In this document: positions 16,344 through 25,406 of the stretch, piece after piece
Numbering within the stretch: the stretch's first letter is position 1
Layout: each line of letters begins with the position of its first letter
NCBI GenBank assembly: GCA_025353585.1
Contig: JANXOM010000422.1
Location: 1-48,680 of the forward strand
Source of the DNA: Deltaproteobacteria bacterium
Lineage (GTDB): Bacteria; Myxococcota_A; Polyangia; Haliangiales; Haliangiaceae
Direction of reading: 5' to 3'
Length of the DNA: 48,680 nt
Notes under the pieces: generated by a model
What the model saw: only the letters and a program-made list of their open reading frames with translations
Told to the model about the DNA's origin: nothing
The model's database searches: none
Translations under genes and position numbers: made by a program

Positions 16344-17285
16344 TCAATTCGGGAGCACGACGACATCGGCGCGGGTCGCATCCGGCGCCGCCGCTTCGTC
16401 CGCGCGCCGGACAAGTACGCCGGCCGCGAGATCGAGCTCGCCTTTCGCCGCGAGCGCGGCAGCCTCGAGCACGAGGTCCGGGTGCGGCCGGCCGACCCCC
16501 AGGATCGCCACCTCGCGGTCCAGCGCGGCGAGGAGCGCGCTTCCCGCGTCCGCGATCCCGCCGGCGCGGGCGGTCAGCGTCGCGCGTGGTCCGGCGAGCG
16601 CGGCCGCGCGGGCGAGATCCGCCGTCGCGATGACGCGCCACGGGCGCCCGCCGGTCTTCGCCGCCGTCGGGTCCTGCGCGATGGCGGCGATCGCATCGGT
16701 GACGGCGGCCCGCGCCTCGGCGTCCGACGCGCTCGCGGCCAGGCGCGCGAGCCCGGCGCCCCGCGCTCCGAGCCAGGCGCTCCACGCGTGCTCGCCGCCG
16801 GCCGCATCGGGGGCGAGGACGACCACCGGCGCGATGCCCTTCGCGATCAAGATCTCCACGAGGAACCGGGCCACCGCGTCGCCGCCGGTGATGACCACCG
16901 GGTCGCGCGGCGCGACGCCGGTCCGCGCGTACAACGTGTACGCGAGCGCGACATCGCCAGGGACCGCGGCCGCCGCCGGGCCGGCGATCACGAGGCCGTC
17001 GTCGAGCGCGACGAGCCAGCGCGCCGCCGCGCGGGCATGACGATCGCCGGCCGCCAGCACGCGCCGACGTCCGCGCGGGCATACGGGCGCGCCGCCACGG
17101 CGGCACACGTCGCACTCGCCGCAAGCGTCGAACATGCCGACGAGCACGCGTCGTCCGGTCCAGACAGCGCCGCGCCCCGTCACGTCCTCGACGATGCCGA
17201 CGGCGCCACGGACATCGCCCCCGGGCCCGAGCTGCACGGCCTCGACGGCGATGACGACGTCGTCGGCGGAGGTCCCGTCGGTCAC
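16344..17285 (-). CDS. Degenerate zinc-type MDR alcohol dehydrogenase-like protein
   Basis: The 313-residue protein keeps the structural-zinc lobe of medium-chain dehydrogenases: four cysteines spaced C-x2-C-x2-C-x7-C in CGECDVCRRGGAPVC. It also has a Rossmann-like strand-turn-helix (PVVITGGDAVARFLVEILIA). The catalytic-zinc signature GHE is not visible, and the protein is shorter than the usual 340-360 residues, with a reduced N-terminal lobe. It may have lost alcohol dehydrogenase activity or act on an unusual substrate. The ATG overlaps the stop of the upstream low-complexity gene by 4 bases, so the two are co-translated. No pathway context is apparent. Confidence 0.75.
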   Translation of the reverse strand: MTDGTSADDVVIAVEAVQLGPGGDVRGAVGIVEDVTGRGAVWTGRRVLVGMFDACGECDVCRRGGAPVCPRGRRRVLAAGDRHARAAARWLVALDDGLVIAGPAAAAVPGDVALAYTLYARTGVAPRDPVVITGGDAVARFLVEILIAKGIAPVVVLAPDAAGGEHAWSAWLGARGAGLARLAASASDAEARAAVTDAIAAIAQDPTAAKTGGRPWRVIATADLARAAALAGPRATLTARAGGIADAGSALLAALDREVAILGVGRPHPDLVLEAAALAAKGELDLAAGVLVRRADEAAAPDATRADVVVLPN

Positions 17286-17779
17286 CAGTCGTCGGTGCGC
17301 TTCGCCGCGCGGGGCAGCGTCGGATCGCCGTGGGGGTTCGTCGCGTCCATGTCATCGAGGCTCGCGCGCAGCGGCGGCGTGCTGATCGACGTGGACTCGT
17401 CGCCCTCGATGGTCGGTGGGTCGAGCGCGGCCGCGCCCGCGGCGTCGAACGGGATCGAGAAGTTGTCGCCGTCGTTGCCGTAGTGCGACTCGTCGATGTG
17501 CGCCGCGAGGGGCTCGTCGATCGCGGCGTCGTCGAGGAGGGAGGCCTCGTCGATCGTCTCCTCGCTGTGGGCGACGAGCGGCGGGGGCGCCGGGCGTCCC
17601 GGAGGGGCGGGCGGGGCCGCGCGCGCCGGGCCGGAGGGCGGCGTCGCGGCCGGGCGGGCCACGACGGGCGGCGCCACGACCGGCGGCGGCGTGAGCGCGC
17701 CCGAGAGCTGCGCGACCGGGAGACCCTGCCGGGCGCGCCACGTCTGCAGCGCGACCACGAGCTCGTCGTACGGGATCAT
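17282..17779 (-). CDS. Low-complexity Pro/Ala-rich acidic protein, function unknown
   Basis: This 165-residue protein opens with a short folded-looking segment (MIPYDELVVALQTWRARQGL), continues with a Pro/Ala-rich linker (about 30-70) and ends in an acidic, Asp/Ser/Thr-rich tail. It has no signal peptide or membrane helix. An extended -10-like TGATAGCCT lies 6 bases before the ATG. The stop overlaps the start of the MDR-like gene by 4 bases. The tail could be a target for the many Ser/Thr kinases of such genomes, but that is speculation; I do not recognise the family. Confidence 0.75.
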   Translation of the reverse strand: MIPYDELVVALQTWRARQGLPVAQLSGALTPPPVVAPPVVARPAATPPSGPARAAPPAPPGRPAPPPLVAHSEETIDEASLLDDAAIDEPLAAHIDESHYGNDGDNFSIPFDAAGAAALDPPTIEGDESTSISTPPLRASLDDMDATNPHGDPTLPRAAKRTDDW

Positions 17780-17820
17780 GCCGCGAGGCTATCACGCCCA
17801 CCGTGGCCTATGCTCGGCGC
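17780..17820. promoter_or_regulatory. 41-base divergent promoter region with two -10-like boxes
   Basis: On the minus strand TGATAGCCT has its hexamer at 17786-17791, 6 bases before the ATG at 17779. On the plus strand TATGCT (17809-17814) is 6 bases before the pgeF ATG at 17821. The region is too short for ordinary leaders plus two promoters, so both mRNAs are probably leaderless. Neither start has a Shine-Dalgarno. Confidence 0.5.
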
Positions 17821-18597
17821 ATGCCGGACACGCTCCGCATCCTGCGCTCTCGCGTCATCCCCGCCGCCGGCTTCGTGCACGGCTTCCCCGAGCGCACGGG
17901 CGGCGTCTCCCCTGGGCCGCGCGCGTCGCTCAACATGGGGGTGCGCTGGGGCGACGACCGCGCCAACGTCGACGAGAACCGCCGGCGCCTCGCCGCGGCC
18001 GCGGGCTACACGGCCGAGCAGCTCCAGGTGATGCGCCACGTCCATGGCACCAACGTGTGGACGGTGGGCGAGCCGGTCGGCGACGACGCCGAGTTCGATG
18101 GCCTCGTCTCGAACCAGGTGGGCCCGGTGCTGTCTGCGTTCGCGGCGGACTGCGTCCCGCTCCTGTTCGCCGAGCCCGTCGCGCGCGTCTGCGGCTCGGC
18201 CCACGCGGGCTGGCGCGGCACGGTCGCCGGCGTCGCGCGCAACGTGGTCGCCCGGATGAGCGCGCTCGGTGCGCGGCCAGAGCGCATCCGCGTGGCGCTC
18301 GGCCCGTCCATCGGCCCCTGCTGCTTCGAGGTCGGCTCCGAGGTCGTCGTCGAGTTCCGGGCCGCCCTCGGCGACCTGCCGGGCCTCGTGGTGCCCGGCC
18401 CTGACAAGGACCACATCGACCTCCGCGTGGCGCTCCGAGCCATGCTCGAGAGTACGGGCGTCTTGCCCGAGCACATCGACGACACGCCGCCCTGCACCCG
18501 CTGCACGCCCGAGCGATTCTTCAGTTACCGCCGCGACGGCCGCGAGGGCGGCATGCACATGGGCTTCATCGGCCTGTGTCCGATTCCCGGCCACTAA
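17821..18597 (+). CDS. pgeF: Peptidoglycan editing factor PgeF (laccase-like / YfiH family)
   Basis: The 258-residue protein has the conserved YfiH/PgeF motifs: HGFPERTGGVS near the start, RHVHGTNV, DCVPLLF, HAGWRGT, GPSIGPCCFEVG and RFFSYRRDG near the end. The His and Cys residues that coordinate the metal in this family are present. PgeF enzymes remove wrongly incorporated residues such as serine from peptidoglycan precursors and act in the cytoplasm. The ATG at 17821 matches the family's N-terminus. The gene is convergent with the lipoprotein gene 18660-20084. Confidence 0.94.
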   Translation: MPDTLRILRSRVIPAAGFVHGFPERTGGVSPGPRASLNMGVRWGDDRANVDENRRRLAAAAGYTAEQLQVMRHVHGTNVWTVGEPVGDDAEFDGLVSNQVGPVLSAFAADCVPLLFAEPVARVCGSAHAGWRGTVAGVARNVVARMSALGARPERIRVALGPSIGPCCFEVGSEVVVEFRAALGDLPGLVVPGPDKDHIDLRVALRAMLESTGVLPEHIDDTPPCTRCTPERFFSYRRDGREGGMHMGFIGLCPIPGH

Positions 18598-18600
18598 CAA

Positions 18601-18646
18601 AGGGGCCAGGCCCCTGTTAGGTGCCTGTTAGGTGCCTGTTTGGTGG
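18601..18646. repeat. Short palindrome plus 11-base tandem repeat (REP-like)
   Basis: AGGGGCCAGGCCCCT (18601-18615) is a 7-bp inverted repeat around one base. Directly after it CTGTTAGGTGC occurs at 18614-18624 and 18625-18635, with a degenerate third copy at 18636-18646. The element fills the 62-base gap between two convergent genes. The GGGGCCAGGC and GTTAGGTGCCTG words resemble intergenic REP-type repeats of related bacteria. It may also help to end transcription. Confidence 0.6.
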
Positions 18647-18659
18647 GTTTAGGCGGGTG

Positions 18660-20084
18660 TCACTCGCAGGTGCCAGCGACCCACGCGGTGAACGTGGAGC
18701 CGGTGACCGGGTCGGTCTCGTCGCTGGCCGTGACGCACTGGCCGGCGGTGGCGTCGATGCCGAAGTGGGCCGGCGTCGTGACGATCTTCAGCTCGCCCGT
18801 GACGCGCGTGCTGGTCTCGGTCGACGCGAGGCCGCCGGTCAGGAGGACCTGGCTCACGTCGTACGCCGGCGCGCTGTCGCCGAGCGCCGCGTGATCGATC
18901 GCGAGGTGCAGGTCGAGCTTCGGGGACACGGTGAGCGTCTCGACGCCGAGATCGCTGGTCGCGAGCGACGCGGCGAGCGAGCGGCCGTCGCTCGGGTTCA
19001 GGTCGATCGCCACGGCGCGCTGGCCGCCGCGGGTCAGCGTGGTGGTGCGGTCGCCGAGGCCGAGGTTCGAGAACGCGACGCCCGTCGCGGACAAGGTCGC
19101 GCTCGCCGTCATGCCCGGCAAGTCGAGATCCTCGGAGACCGTCCCCTCGTCGGTGTTGCCAGGGATGTGGGCGGTCGTCGCCGCGACGGCGACGTCGAGC
19201 TGGGCCGTCGGCGACGCCGCGCTGCCGTCGAGCTCGATCGAGAGCACCGACGCGGCGGCCGACGTGAAGCGCGCGGCCGCGTCGCCGGTGAGATCGACGC
19301 CGGTGTCGCCGACGGCGATCGCCAGGTCCCGATCGATGGTCAGCGACGCGCGCAGGTGCGCGGCGCCGAGGATCTCGAGCTCGCCGGAGACCTGGCCGGA
19401 GAGCTCCGCGTTGGGCGCGGTCGCCCCGAAGATCGGCGCGAGCGCGGTGATGGCGCGCGAGGCGCCATCGAGGTCGAGCGTGAGGCCGAGGCTCGTGTGC
19501 GTCAGCCGGATCGAGACCGGCTCGTCGTGGGCGGCGTCGACCTGCACCGCGAAGGCGAGCTCGCTGCCCGCCTCGGTGACGTGGATGCGCAGCTGCGAGG
19601 CGGCGAGGTTCGAGGCGCAGTCCGGGGCGATCGCCGTCGTGGTGTTGCCGTTCTCGTCCGTCACGCTGGACGAGCAGACGAGCTCGGCGGGCACGGCGTA
19701 GATGCCGTCCCCCTGGTAGTTCGCGTCCGTGAAGAGCTTGGTGTTCAGCTCCTGGATGATCGCGTCGGGGTCGAGGCTGCCCGCGCTGCCCGCGCTGCCC
19801 GAGCCACCCGCGCCGTCCGCCGGGCGCGGCAGGAGGCCGGCGACGACGGTCGTCGACGACGTGCCCGGGATCAGGCGCTCGAGCAGCGCGATCGTGCTGC
19901 CCATCGGCAGGCCGCTCGTGCCGGCGTCGGACGCGGCCTTGGTCTGCGCGAGGACGTTGCCCAGGTCAGAGGAGATGCGCGCCTGCACGTCCGCGGGCGG
20001 GGCCGGGGCATCGCCGCCGCAAGCGACGAGCCCGAGCGACGTGGGGAGGAGCAGGGCGGCGAGGAGGTAGGTCGAAGGCTTCAT
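18660..20084 (-). CDS. Large secreted lipoprotein, function unknown
   Basis: The 474-residue protein starts at ATG 20084 (MKPSTYLL) with a signal peptide and lipobox LVAC followed by GG, so it should be a lipoprotein. A Gly/Ser spacer occurs near residue 95. The rest is rich in beta-forming repeats with Thr, Ser, Ala and Asp, with many alternating hydrophobic strands (for example ELSGQVSGELEILGAAHLRA), suggesting a beta-sandwich or beta-helix. A few cysteines could form disulfides. I do not recognise a domain. A longer frame upstream of this start lacks a plausible start and crosses the promoter region. It lies downstream of the TolC-family gene on the same strand, separated by strong hairpins. 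Confidence 0.8.
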   Translation of the reverse strand: MKPSTYLLAALLLPTSLGLVACGGDAPAPPADVQARISSDLGNVLAQTKAASDAGTSGLPMGSTIALLERLIPGTSSTTVVAGLLPRPADGAGGSGSAGSAGSLDPDAIIQELNTKLFTDANYQGDGIYAVPAELVCSSSVTDENGNTTTAIAPDCASNLAASQLRIHVTEAGSELAFAVQVDAAHDEPVSIRLTHTSLGLTLDLDGASRAITALAPIFGATAPNAELSGQVSGELEILGAAHLRASLTIDRDLAIAVGDTGVDLTGDAAARFTSAAASVLSIELDGSAASPTAQLDVAVAATTAHIPGNTDEGTVSEDLDLPGMTASATLSATGVAFSNLGLGDRTTTLTRGGQRAVAIDLNPSDGRSLAASLATSDLGVETLTVSPKLDLHLAIDHAALGDSAPAYDVSQVLLTGGLASTETSTRVTGELKIVTTPAHFGIDATAGQCVTASDETDPVTGSTFTAWVAGTCE

Positions 20085-20180
20085 ATGAAAGGACGACACT
20101 CCACGTTGCGTGCCTGGGAACCCCGGGGGGGCGATTGCCAGGCGTTGCCGCGGAGACCTCGCCAGATACATGAATTTGAC

Positions 20181-20226
20181 GGGGCGTCCCCGCGTCGCGT
20201 GAAGACGCGGTCACACCGGGGGTGTG
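20181..20226 (-). terminator. Cluster of three hairpins after the TolC-family gene
   Basis: Three stems lie in a row just beyond the minus-strand stop at 20236: CACACC/GGTGTG with a 3-base loop (20212-20226), CCGCGTC/GACGCGG with a 7-base loop (20190-20210) and GGGG/CCCC (20181-20191). They are well placed to end transcription of the TolC-family gene before the lipoprotein gene starts. No T-tract follows. Confidence 0.5.
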
Positions 20227-20235
20227 CGCGCGCGC

Positions 20236-21864
20236 TTACGGGATCTGGATCCCGTACATCGGCAGGATCTCCGTCGTGAGGGCGCTCACCGTCCCGTCCG
20301 CCTTGTGCCAGTCGATCATCGCCTGCGTCTTGCGCAGCTCGGCTTGCCGCAGATCCTCGAGTCGGTTCAGCACGTCGAAGTTCGTGGAGCGACCGAGGTT
20401 GAAGCGATCCGTCTCGATGCGGATGTTCTCGTTCGCCAGCTCGATCGCGCGCCGCGAGAGCTGCACGCGGCGCCGCGCGAGCTCGACCTGGGCCACGGCC
20501 ACGGCCATCGCCTGCGCGATCTGCGCCCTCACGTCGGCGGCCGAGACCGCGAGCTTGTCGCGCCCGGCCGCGAGCTCGTCGAGGCGGCCGTGGGCATCGT
20601 ACTGGTGCAGCGAGCGCTGGAACGTGAGCGAGCCGCTGATCGCGAGCTGCTTGAACTCGGCGACATCGCGCGCCGCGTCCACGAAAGCCGTGCTCGTGGC
20701 GCTCGGGCCGAGCGAGAGCGCGAGATCGAGCTGCGGCAAGAGCCCGTTGCGCGCCACGTACACGTCGATCGTGTTCTGCGCGCCCTGCTTGGCCAGCTCG
20801 GCGAGCTGCGGGCTCGCGGCGAACGCCTTGTCCGTCAGCGCGCCGACATCCCAGGTCGCCTCGCGGATGTCGACGTCCACGGCCACGCGCAGGCCGAGCG
20901 CGCCCTTGCCGATCGGCATGCCGGCCGCGCGCCGCAGCGCGATCGACGCGTTCAGCACGGCGAGCTCGCCGCCGAGCACGTCTTCTTCGCGCGTCGCGAT
21001 GACCTGCTGCACGGCGGGGATCTCGCTCCGCGCCGTCTTGCCGCTGTCGCTCTGGATCGTGGTGACGCGCAGCCGCTCGCGCGCCAGGTCGAGGCTGGCC
21101 TGCGTGATCGCGACCTGCCGCTCCGCGAGCACGAGGTCCCAGTACGCCGAGACCACGCTCTGGACCGACTGGATCGCGACGAGCCGGCGCTGCATGCCCG
21201 CGACGTCGCGCTGGAGGATCGCGCGCTCCTCCTGGATGTTGTAGAGCGTCCTGCCGTAGCCCTTGAGCAAGGGCTGCGTGATCGCCACGGAGACCGTGTC
21301 GGCCCACTGCTTCTGCTCCCCGAACGCGCCGGCCGAGAAGTCGCTGTACGCGGTGTTGACGTGGAAGTCGACCGTGCCGCCCGTCGAGAACGTGCGCGTG
21401 ATGTCGGCCGTGACGCCGAACTGCGTGCTGTCGGAGATGACGATGCCGCCCGCGACCGTGCCTCCCGTGTGGCTCCCGCTGACGACCGCGCGCAGCGCCC
21501 AGTCACGGCGCTCCCAGGTCTCGCGGATTTGCGCCTCGGCGATCACCATGTCGAGCTTGGCGCTCGCGAGGGCCGGCACGTGCGCGATCGTGTTCTGCAG
21601 GAGCTCCGGCAAGGTCGTCGGCGCGGCGGGGCCGGCCCACTCGTCGAGATCGTCGGTCGGCGGCGCGCTGGCGGGGCTCGACGCGGCGTTGGCGTTGCCG
21701 CTGCCCGTGCCGGGCGCGCTGCTGCCGGCGCTCCCGGCGCCCGTGCCGCTGCCGGCGCCCGGCCCGCTGCCGGCACCCGCGAACACGTAACGGAGGTCAT
21801 CCGCGCGGACGCCGGAGCCAGCGGCCGCGACGACGAGGAGCCCGAACACCAGCGCGCGACGCAT
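20236..21864 (-). CDS. TolC-family outer membrane efflux protein
   Basis: The 542-residue protein has a signal peptide (about 1-21), a Gly/Ser/Ala linker (about 29-70) and then two repeats of the outer-membrane efflux fold. It shows [23 protein letters not shown] helices, beta segments such as [19 protein letters not shown], the QPLLKGYG turn, and long coiled-coil helices including [23 protein letters not shown] near the end. Such trimers form the outer-membrane duct of type I or RND exporters. No inner-membrane partner is adjacent, so the cargo is unknown. It is divergent from the microcompartment operon. Confidence 0.9.
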   Translation of the reverse strand: MRRALVFGLLVVAAAGSGVRADDLRYVFAGAGSGPGAGSGTGAGSAGSSAPGTGSGNANAASSPASAPPTDDLDEWAGPAAPTTLPELLQNTIAHVPALASAKLDMVIAEAQIRETWERRDWALRAVVSGSHTGGTVAGGIVISDSTQFGVTADITRTFSTGGTVDFHVNTAYSDFSAGAFGEQKQWADTVSVAITQPLLKGYGRTLYNIQEERAILQRDVAGMQRRLVAIQSVQSVVSAYWDLVLAERQVAITQASLDLARERLRVTTIQSDSGKTARSEIPAVQQVIATREEDVLGGELAVLNASIALRRAAGMPIGKGALGLRVAVDVDIREATWDVGALTDKAFAASPQLAELAKQGAQNTIDVYVARNGLLPQLDLALSLGPSATSTAFVDAARDVAEFKQLAISGSLTFQRSLHQYDAHGRLDELAAGRDKLAVSAADVRAQIAQAMAVAVAQVELARRRVQLSRRAIELANENIRIETDRFNLGRSTNFDVLNRLEDLRQAELRKTQAMIDWHKADGTVSALTTEILPMYGIQIP

Positions 21865-21989
21865 CGAGGCCGCGGACTATCGCACGCGATCCCGCGGCGT
21901 GCACCGTGCGACACCCGGCGACACCGGCGACAATCGCCTGTCGCTCCGTGGATCCGCGGAGATCCCTCGTGATAGCTTGCCCCGCAGCG
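21865..21989. promoter_or_regulatory. Divergent promoter region: TolC-family gene and BMC operon
   Basis: On the minus strand the extended -10 TGCGATAGT (hexamer 21876-21881) lies 11 bases before the TolC-family ATG. On the plus strand the extended -10 TGATAGCTT (hexamer 21973-21978) lies 11 bases before the BMC-T ATG at 21990. Both would give leaders of only a few bases. The middle of the region holds no obvious operator or sigma-54 site. Confidence 0.5.
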
Positions 21990-22628
21990 ATGGCGACGGT
22001 CCTCCGGACGTACTGCTTCCTCGACGCACTGCAGCCCCAACAGGCCACGTTCGTCGGCAAGACCGCGCGCGGCTTCTTGCCGGTGCCCGGTCAGGCGTCG
22101 CTCTGGGTCGAGATTGCCCCCGGCATCGCGATCAACCAGGTCACCGACGCCGCGCTCAAGGCGACGCGCGTCCAGCCCGCGGTGCAGGTCGTCGAGCGTG
22201 CCTACGGGCTCCTCGAGATCCACCACGACGATCAGGGCGAGGTACTGTCCGCCGGCCGGACCATTTTGCAGTACCTGGGCGTCGAGGAGAACCAGCGGCT
22301 CAAGCCGCGGGTCCTCACGAACCAGATCATCCGCGGCGTCGAGGCGTATCAGACGCAGATCATCAACCGCAGCTCGGCGGGCATGATGGTGCTGCCCGGC
22401 CAGTCGCTCTTCATCTTCGAGTGCGAGCCCGCCGGTTACGTGGTGCTCGCGGCGAACGAGGCGGAGAAGGCGGCGCACGTCAACCTCGTCAACGTGACTC
22501 CTTACGGCGCGTTCGGTCGGCTCTACATGGCGGGCGCCGAAGCAGACATCGATGCGGCGGCAGCGGCGGCGACAGCGGCTCTCAACGCGGTCACCGGTCG
22601 CGAGCCTGACAAGTTCGTGGACAAGTAA
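21990..22628 (+). CDS. Bacterial microcompartment shell protein, BMC-T (tandem domain) type
   Basis: The 212-residue protein is the first gene of the BMC operon. It looks like two BMC folds in tandem: the first lies at about 1-105 and the second, with [47 protein letters not shown], at about 110-205. Tandem BMC proteins form trimers that act as pseudohexameric tiles and often carry the larger, gated pores of the shell. The length and N-terminal sequence ([20 protein letters not shown]) recall the BMC-T1 class known from the Haliangium ochraceum shell. The BMC-H gene starts 19 bases later after a good ribosome site. Confidence in the family is high; the pore substrate is unknown. Confidence 0.9.
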   Translation: MATVLRTYCFLDALQPQQATFVGKTARGFLPVPGQASLWVEIAPGIAINQVTDAALKATRVQPAVQVVERAYGLLEIHHDDQGEVLSAGRTILQYLGVEENQRLKPRVLTNQIIRGVEAYQTQIINRSSAGMMVLPGQSLFIFECEPAGYVVLAANEAEKAAHVNLVNVTPYGAFGRLYMAGAEADIDAAAAAATAALNAVTGREPDKFVDK

Positions 22629-22647
22629 GTAAGCAGGAGATCAATCA

Positions 22648-22956
<309 letters not shown>

Positions 22957-22962
22957 GGCGCG

Positions 22963-23253
<291 letters not shown>

Positions 23254-23318
23254 GGCGTGGCGAGCTGGGTGAATCAGCGCGGCGCTGCCGCGATGAGACG
23301 GCACGGCAAGGTGCCCTG

Positions 23319-24770
23319 GTGATCGACGATCGCAAGATCGAAGAGATCGTCGCACGGGTGCTCGAGCGGCTCGGGGGCTCGCCGGCCGCGCCGGCGCCGG
23401 CTCGCGGCGCGGCGCTGCCGGTCGGCGGCGAGGCGAAGAAGGCGACGCACATCCCGCGCGGGACGAACGGCGTCTACGCGGACGCCGACGCGGCCGCGAA
23501 GGCCGCGCGCAAGGGCTTCGAGGCGAACGAGCGCACCGACATGGCCACGCGCGGGCGCATGGTCGAGGCGATGCGGAAGGTGGCGCTCGCGAACAACGAG
23601 CTGCTCTCGCGCTACGCAGTCGAGGAGACGGGCCTGGGGCGGTACGAGGACAAGCTGAACAAGAACCGGCTCGTCGCGGAGAAGACGCCGGGCATCGAGA
23701 TCCTGCGCCCGATCGCGTACACGGGGGACGACGGCCTCATGCTCGTCGAGCGCGCGCCGTACGGCGTGCTGCTCGCCGTCACGCCGACGACGAACCCGAC
23801 CGAGACCATCCTCTGCAACGCGATCGGGATGGTCGCGGCCGGCAACGCGGTCGTGTTCAACGTGCACCCGTCGGCGGCGCAGACGTCGAACTGGTTCGTG
23901 CACCTCCTGAACGAGGCGATCCAGGCCGTCGGCGGCCCGCGCGACGTGATCGTGTCGGTCGAGAAGCCGACCGTGGAGAGCGCCGGCATCCTGATGAAGC
24001 ACCCGCTGGTGCGCATCGTCGTGGTGACGGGCGGCCCCGTCGTCGTCAAGGCGGCGATGAACAGCGGCAAGAAGGTGATCGCGGCCGGCCCGGGCAACCC
24101 GCCGGCGGTGGTCGACGAGACGGCGAACCTCGCGAAGGCGGCCGACGCGATCGTGCGCGGCGCGTCGCTCGACAACAACATCGTCTGCATCGCCGAGAAA
24201 GAGGTCATCGCGGTCGACGCGATCGCCGACGACCTCGTGCGCGAGCTCAAGAAGAAGCCGGTGCTGTTCCTCGACCAGCGCCAGACGCGCGAGCTCGAGA
24301 AGGTCATCCTCGAGGGTGACCACGTGAACAAGAACTGGGTCGGCAAGGACGCGGGGCTCATCGCGAAGGCGATCGGCATCGGCGGGCACGGGCACGACCT
24401 GCGGTTGCTCATGTGCGAGGTCGACGAGCAGCACCCGTTCGTCCAGCACGAGCTCCTGATGCCGGTCATCCCGCTGTTCCGCGCGCGTGATGCGGCGGAC
24501 GCGATCGCGGCGGGCATCCGCGTCGAGCATGGCTTTCACCACACGGCCACGATGCACTCGCAGAACGTCGACAACATGTCGGCGATGGCGCGCGTGTGCA
24601 ACTGCTCCATCTTCGTCAAGAACGACGCCTCGTACGCGGGCCTCGGCCTCGGCGGCGAGGGCTACACCTCGTTCACGATCGCGAGCCCGACGGGGGAGGG
24701 CCTCACGACCGCGATCCACTTCACGCGCGAACGCCGCTGTACGCTCAAAGAAGCGTTCCGGTTCGTCTGA
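23319..24770 (+). CDS. Microcompartment CoA-acylating aldehyde dehydrogenase (PduP/EutE-like) with encapsulation peptide
   Basis: The 483-residue protein starts at GTG 23319. Residues 2-18 ([17 protein letters not shown]) form an amphipathic helix followed by an Ala/Pro linker, the usual form of an encapsulation peptide that binds the inner shell face. The dehydrogenase domain has [28 protein letters not shown] and the catalytic cysteine C290 in [10 protein letters not shown], as in PduP/EutE enzymes. These oxidise an aldehyde to acyl-CoA with NAD+ and CoA inside the compartment. The gene lies 65 bases after BMC-P. It is the only enzyme in the operon: no aldehyde-producing enzyme, alcohol dehydrogenase or phosphotransacylase is visible. 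The aldehyde is therefore unknown. Confidence 0.94.
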   Translation: MIDDRKIEEIVARVLERLGGSPAAPAPARGAALPVGGEAKKATHIPRGTNGVYADADAAAKAARKGFEANERTDMATRGRMVEAMRKVALANNELLSRYAVEETGLGRYEDKLNKNRLVAEKTPGIEILRPIAYTGDDGLMLVERAPYGVLLAVTPTTNPTETILCNAIGMVAAGNAVVFNVHPSAAQTSNWFVHLLNEAIQAVGGPRDVIVSVEKPTVESAGILMKHPLVRIVVVTGGPVVVKAAMNSGKKVIAAGPGNPPAVVDETANLAKAADAIVRGASLDNNIVCIAEKEVIAVDAIADDLVRELKKKPVLFLDQRQTRELEKVILEGDHVNKNWVGKDAGLIAKAIGIGGHGHDLRLLMCEVDEQHPFVQHELLMPVIPLFRARDAADAIAAGIRVEHGFHHTATMHSQNVDNMSAMARVCNCSIFVKNDASYAGLGLGGEGYTSFTIASPTGEGLTTAIHFTRERRCTLKEAFRFV

Positions 24771-24772
24771 CC

Positions 24773-25342
24773 GTGAGCCGCGGCCCCGCGCTCGGCGTGC
24801 TCGAGGTCGGGACGATCGCGCGCGGCATCGTGGTCGCCGACGCCGGCCTCAAGCGGGCGCCCGCCGTGCTGCTCCACGCGCGCGCCGTCTCCGGCGGCAA
24901 GCTGCTCGTCATGTACGAGGGCGGCGTGGCCGAGGTGAACGAGGCGATGACGGCCGCGCGCGCCATCGCGGGCACCCTGCTGCTCGACTCGGTGGAGCTG
25001 CCGATGGCCGACGCGCAGGTCTGGCCGATGCTCGGCGCGCCGGTGGCCGCGCTGGACTGGTCGCGGGAACCGGGCGCCGAGGCCGTGGCGATCATCGAGA
25101 CGTCCACGGTCTGTGCCGCCATCGCCGCGGCCGACGCCGCCTGCAAGGAGGCCGACGTGGTCGTCCGCGACGTCCGGTTCGCCGTGGACCTGGCCGGCAA
25201 GGCCTACTTCACGCTGACCGGCACGCTCTCCGCGGTCGAAGCCGCCGCGGTCGCCGCCACCACCGCCGCCGGCCCGCGCGCCGTCGGCATCGAGACCATC
25301 GCCCAGCCCGTCCCCGAGCTCCTCGGCCGCCTCTTCCGCTAG
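24773..25342 (+). CDS. Second BMC-T (tandem domain) shell protein
   Basis: From GTG 24773, two bases after the dehydrogenase stop, this 189-residue protein has two BMC domains. The first is ALGVLEVGTIARGIVVADAGLKRA (about 6-30) onward, the second AVAIIETSTVCAAIAAADAACKEAD (about 103-130) onward. This resembles PduT-like or Haliangium BMC-T2 proteins, which form pseudohexameric trimers. The pore-region cysteine of PduT that binds an Fe-S cluster is not evident in the first domain; the cysteines seen are in a helix of the second. It ends the BMC operon and is followed by a REP-type repeat. Confidence 0.9.
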   Translation: MSRGPALGVLEVGTIARGIVVADAGLKRAPAVLLHARAVSGGKLLVMYEGGVAEVNEAMTAARAIAGTLLLDSVELPMADAQVWPMLGAPVAALDWSREPGAEAVAIIETSTVCAAIAAADAACKEADVVVRDVRFAVDLAGKAYFTLTGTLSAVEAAAVAATTAAGPRAVGIETIAQPVPELLGRLFR

Positions 25343-25365
25343 GGGGACGGAGTCAAAGTTGTCAA
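25343..25365. repeat. REP-like repeat, copy 1
   Basis: A 23-base unit beginning GGGGACGGAGTCAAAG and ending TTGTCAA lies directly after the last BMC gene. It matches the copy at 25409-25431 with one difference. An imperfect inverted pair (GGGGCACTTGACCCC, 25372-25386) lies between the copies. The pattern fits intergenic REP elements mobilised by RAYT-type transposases; no transposase gene is nearby. Confidence 0.65.
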
Positions 25366-25406
25366 CCGCTGGGGGCACTTGACCCCGAATCATCCCGCGG
25401 GCTTAG

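Noticed and set aside
23254..23318. Extra small gene between the BMC-P and aldehyde dehydrogenase genes
   Set aside because: The 65 bases hold no frame with a start, stop and ribosome site. The upstream extension of the dehydrogenase frame has no similarity to its family.
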